From: Desulfobacula sp.
GTDB lineage: Bacteria > Desulfobacterota > Desulfobacteria > Desulfobacterales > Desulfobacteraceae
Reading direction: 5' to 3'
DNA: 6,508 bases
NCBI GenBank assembly: GCA_029940245.1
Contig: JAOZRF010000163.1
Span: forward strand, 1-6,508
Shown: piece after piece, positions 4,572 through 6,508 of the stretch
Layout: every line of letters begins with the position of its first letter
Numbering within the stretch: position 1 is the first letter of the stretch
The notes under the pieces: model-generated
The model's input: only the letters and a program-made list of their open reading frames with translations
Databases searched by the model: none
Told to the model about the DNA's origin: nothing
Program-made: the position numbers and the translations under genes

Positions 4572-5900
4572 TTAAAAAAAATATTTAATGGATATAACAA
4601 ATTTGGTTTTATTCATTTTTTCACCATATTCGGTTTTGCTTTCCCCCATAAGAAATGGTGTTTTCAAATCCAAAGTTAAATTGGTCAATGGGGAATAGGT
4701 AAACTGGGGAGTTATGGATGCACTTTGATCAGATATATTATAAACAAAAGTTATTGCCGGAACAAAATATAAAATATCAAAAGGGTCTTTTTGAGAAACT
4801 TTTAGATACAGATAACCTCTCATGGCTGCCTGTTGATTATAATACGCTGAAACTGTTCTGCTCTTGGAAATAGATGCCTGGCTTGATGTATTCAAATACT
4901 GATCAAATCCAGTTTTAATAAATGTGAGATATTTTTTATATTCCCGGGCTGAATATCCTTGGCCATTACGATAATATTCAAATATATAGGTCGTGTCCCG
5001 GCTTGAAAGATACCGCAATCCCAAGAGCAAACTAAATGCCGTGTATTCCTGCTCACTTATATTCCCATATTCATCAATGATATATTGCTGATAGTCTTTA
5101 ACCAAAGCTGCATCCCCATGAATTTCAAAGGCAGGAGAAAGATTCTTTGAAAAATCGATCCCAAAGCGCTTGTCCATATTATCGCTGATTAAAAACATAA
5201 AATCCATATCAGTATCAAAAACAAAAAGATAAACTTTTCCCCCCCATAAGAGTTCATCCTTTAAATTTATTTCATGGTTGAGTTCCCGGGTAACCGGCAT
5301 TAAAACAGGAGTTATGGCAATGGTTTTAACAAGACCTTCCATGCTTTTGATATAATCCGCACTTAAGGAATAATACCCTTCCAGGGTTGCATCAGGATCA
5401 TCAATATCTCTTGGTCTTGAAAAAAATGCAGAAGGGCTGAAGGCATATCCTTTTCCCCATTTATGCACTTTTTTACCTGCATCAAAAGCCCAGATAAAAG
5501 AAGGCTGAAAAGATATATAAGCCTCTTCAGCCTTTCTCTGGGATTCAAAATTTTCTTCCTCATTATAATATAAAAGGCTGTTAAATCTACCATATAATCG
5601 AATGGTATCCTTCTGAAACTCTCCTTCAAGGGTTAAATCAAAATCTGTCTGCCAGGCCATATCCTCTTTTTTCTTATCCAGATATTTCTGTTTAAATAAA
5701 AGCGCATCCTGATCAAGGACTCTGATGGTTTCAGTTATTTCAATTTCAGCATTTATGGAATATGGTTTTTTTTTAATTTCCTCAACTTTAAACCCAAGAT
5801 CCAGATCAGTTAATATGTCATCACTGGTTTTTGAAAACGCACTTACATATAAAAACACTGTCATAAACCAAATAATCAAAATGACAAAAACCGGTTTCAT
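4572..5900 (-). CDS. Outer-membrane beta-barrel protein, function unknown
   Basis: 442 residues. A signal peptide occupies residues 1 to about 23 (Lys2, then a hydrophobic VFVILIIWFMTVFLYVSA core). The mature part is rich in alternating aromatic/polar strands, and the chain ends in KFVISIKYFF, a terminal strand with the C-terminal Phe expected for BAM-assembled barrels. An early stretch (about 45-175) has a GKKVHKWGKGYAFSPSAFF-type motif seen in alginate-export/DUF1302-like porins. The ATG overlaps the stop of the upstream LolA-like gene by one base (TAATG) and has only a weak ribosome-binding site, so translation is probably coupled. No clear intrinsic terminator follows. Such barrel + LolA-like pairs commonly accompany RND/MMPL-type exporters moving lipids or hydrophobic compounds; that exporter would lie outside the window. 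The substrate is unknown. Outer-membrane location is well supported, the family name less so. Confidence 0.75.
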   Translation of the reverse strand: MKPVFVILIIWFMTVFLYVSAFSKTSDDILTDLDLGFKVEEIKKKPYSINAEIEITETIRVLDQDALLFKQKYLDKKKEDMAWQTDFDLTLEGEFQKDTIRLYGRFNSLLYYNEEENFESQRKAEEAYISFQPSFIWAFDAGKKVHKWGKGYAFSPSAFFSRPRDIDDPDATLEGYYSLSADYIKSMEGLVKTIAITPVLMPVTRELNHEINLKDELLWGGKVYLFVFDTDMDFMFLISDNMDKRFGIDFSKNLSPAFEIHGDAALVKDYQQYIIDEYGNISEQEYTAFSLLLGLRYLSSRDTTYIFEYYRNGQGYSAREYKKYLTFIKTGFDQYLNTSSQASISKSRTVSAYYNQQAAMRGYLYLKVSQKDPFDILYFVPAITFVYNISDQSASITPQFTYSPLTNLTLDLKTPFLMGESKTEYGEKMNKTKFVISIKYFF

Positions 5901-6508
5901 TATTGTCTTAATCCATCAATTTTATGCATATAATTCAGGCTGAATATTTCACTGGCAAGGTCTCGTTTTTTAACATTTGCAAAAACAATATAAGATTTGT
6001 ATCCCTTATACAAAGGACTGTCTGTTTCAATAATTTCCGGACGAATGATACCATTACCAAAATCCTTGATGTTTTTAAAATATAAAATTTTTATCAACAT
6101 TCCGGATGCTGCATAGGCCTCAATCTTATAGGGAAGCAGTTTTTCTGAATCAATAAACATGGTAAGGGTTTCATAGGCTACATTTTTTAATCTCGCTCTT
6201 AAATAAAGGGTGTATCCTTTATCTGTTGTTTCTATTTTTTCACAATTGTATTCACTATTATAATCCACCCGCATGATATCAGAGTTATTAAAAACACCCC
6301 CTGTAACAGATTGAAGACTTGTTATTCTGATGGGTTTCCCTACATTCGGAATATACAGCCACATGTTTTCCCCAATACGCAGGGTACTTCTCCCCTTTTC
6401 ACTGGCAGGAGATAAAAAAACCGATGCAATTTTTTCTTTACCTTTTTTAACTGAAAACATGACAAATTCTTTTTTTGTGCCATCCGGCTCTATATTTATC
6501 AATTTTCT
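5900..6508 (-). CDS. LolA-like outer membrane lipoprotein-sorting family protein (5' end outside window)
   Basis: The frame is open to the right edge of the window. An in-frame TTG at 6502 is not a convincing start, because family members are about 240-260 residues and have a signal peptide that would lie in the missing part. About 202 codons are visible. Recognisable elements are a lipid-binding half-barrel pattern of alternating strands, ENMWLYIPNVGKPIRI (the plain structural strand and loop typical of this family), GGVFNNSDIMRVDYN (family-typical GxFxNxDI/DY block), and a C-terminal strand set ending LNYMHKIDGLRQ. The family sits in the periplasm and is thought to carry lipids or lipoproteins between membranes. 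It shares TAATG with the downstream beta-barrel gene, so the two are co-translated and probably work together. The MMPL-partner idea is inference from similar loci. Confidence 0.78.
   Translation of the reverse strand, partial: RKLINIEPDGTKKEFVMFSVKKGKEKIASVFLSPASEKGRSTLRIGENMWLYIPNVGKPIRITSLQSVTGGVFNNSDIMRVDYNSEYNCEKIETTDKGYTLYLRARLKNVAYETLTMFIDSEKLLPYKIEAYAASGMLIKILYFKNIKDFGNGIIRPEIIETDSPLYKGYKSYIVFANVKKRDLASEIFSLNYMHKIDGLRQ

Noticed and set aside
6500..6502. TTG at 6502 as the start of the LolA-like gene
   Set aside because: The frame is open to the window edge, the product would lack its signal peptide and N-terminal strands, and no ribosome-binding site can be seen.

Overview
The window reads as a low-GC chromosomal segment from an anaerobic, sulfate-reducing-type deltaproteobacterium (Desulfobacterales-like). 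This is inferred from gene content: a RACo-like ferredoxin/ASKHA protein with a Cys-rich N-terminus, a DUF134 + DUF5320 pair, a stand-alone flavodoxin-fold protein and a Gram-negative outer-membrane barrel. No rRNA, tRNA, insertion sequence, CRISPR array or integration site was seen.

Left region (1-524). A very AT-rich divergent control region. A good sigma-70-type promoter (TTGACA, 17 bp, TATATA) fires leftward into a tiny membrane-protein gene overlooked by ordinary ORF calling. Its first 29 codons (start 163, good ribosome binding site) run into an in-frame TGA at 76-74, and the frame continues for 22 more codons to TAA. A hairpin with an AGGU loop begins 16 nt after that TGA, the geometry expected of a bacterial SECIS element. 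The gene is therefore a candidate 52-residue selenoprotein with a U-x4-C motif; this is the most interesting item here. Rightward, a hydrophobic 23-codon micro-ORF ends 2 nt before the thioredoxin start.

Redox operon (525-2954). A small thioredoxin (WCAPC) is followed after 33 bp by a 698-residue RACo-type protein: Cys/His-rich zinc-finger-like N-terminus, [2Fe-2S] ferredoxin domain, linker, and ASKHA ATPase/DUF4445 region. Such proteins use ATP to drive low-potential reduction of corrinoid methyltransferase proteins. No corrinoid protein is visible here. A strong intrinsic terminator closes the unit.

DUF134 operon (3097-3949). A strong promoter flanked by a near-perfect 15-bp inverted repeat drives a DUF134 helix-turn-helix protein with an unusual Gly/His/Arg-rich tail. 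A DUF5320 protein (Gly/Met/Arg-rich with a C-terminal leucine-heptad coiled coil) follows 19 bp downstream. A terminator separates this unit from the convergent genes.

Right region, all on the minus strand (3954-6508). A flavodoxin-family protein has its own promoter region with helically phased direct repeats and a palindrome. Upstream of it lie a 442-residue outer-membrane beta-barrel protein and, translationally coupled to it through TAATG, a LolA-like outer membrane lipoprotein-sorting family protein whose 5' end lies beyond the window. By analogy with related loci, an RND/MMPL-type exporter may sit further upstream.
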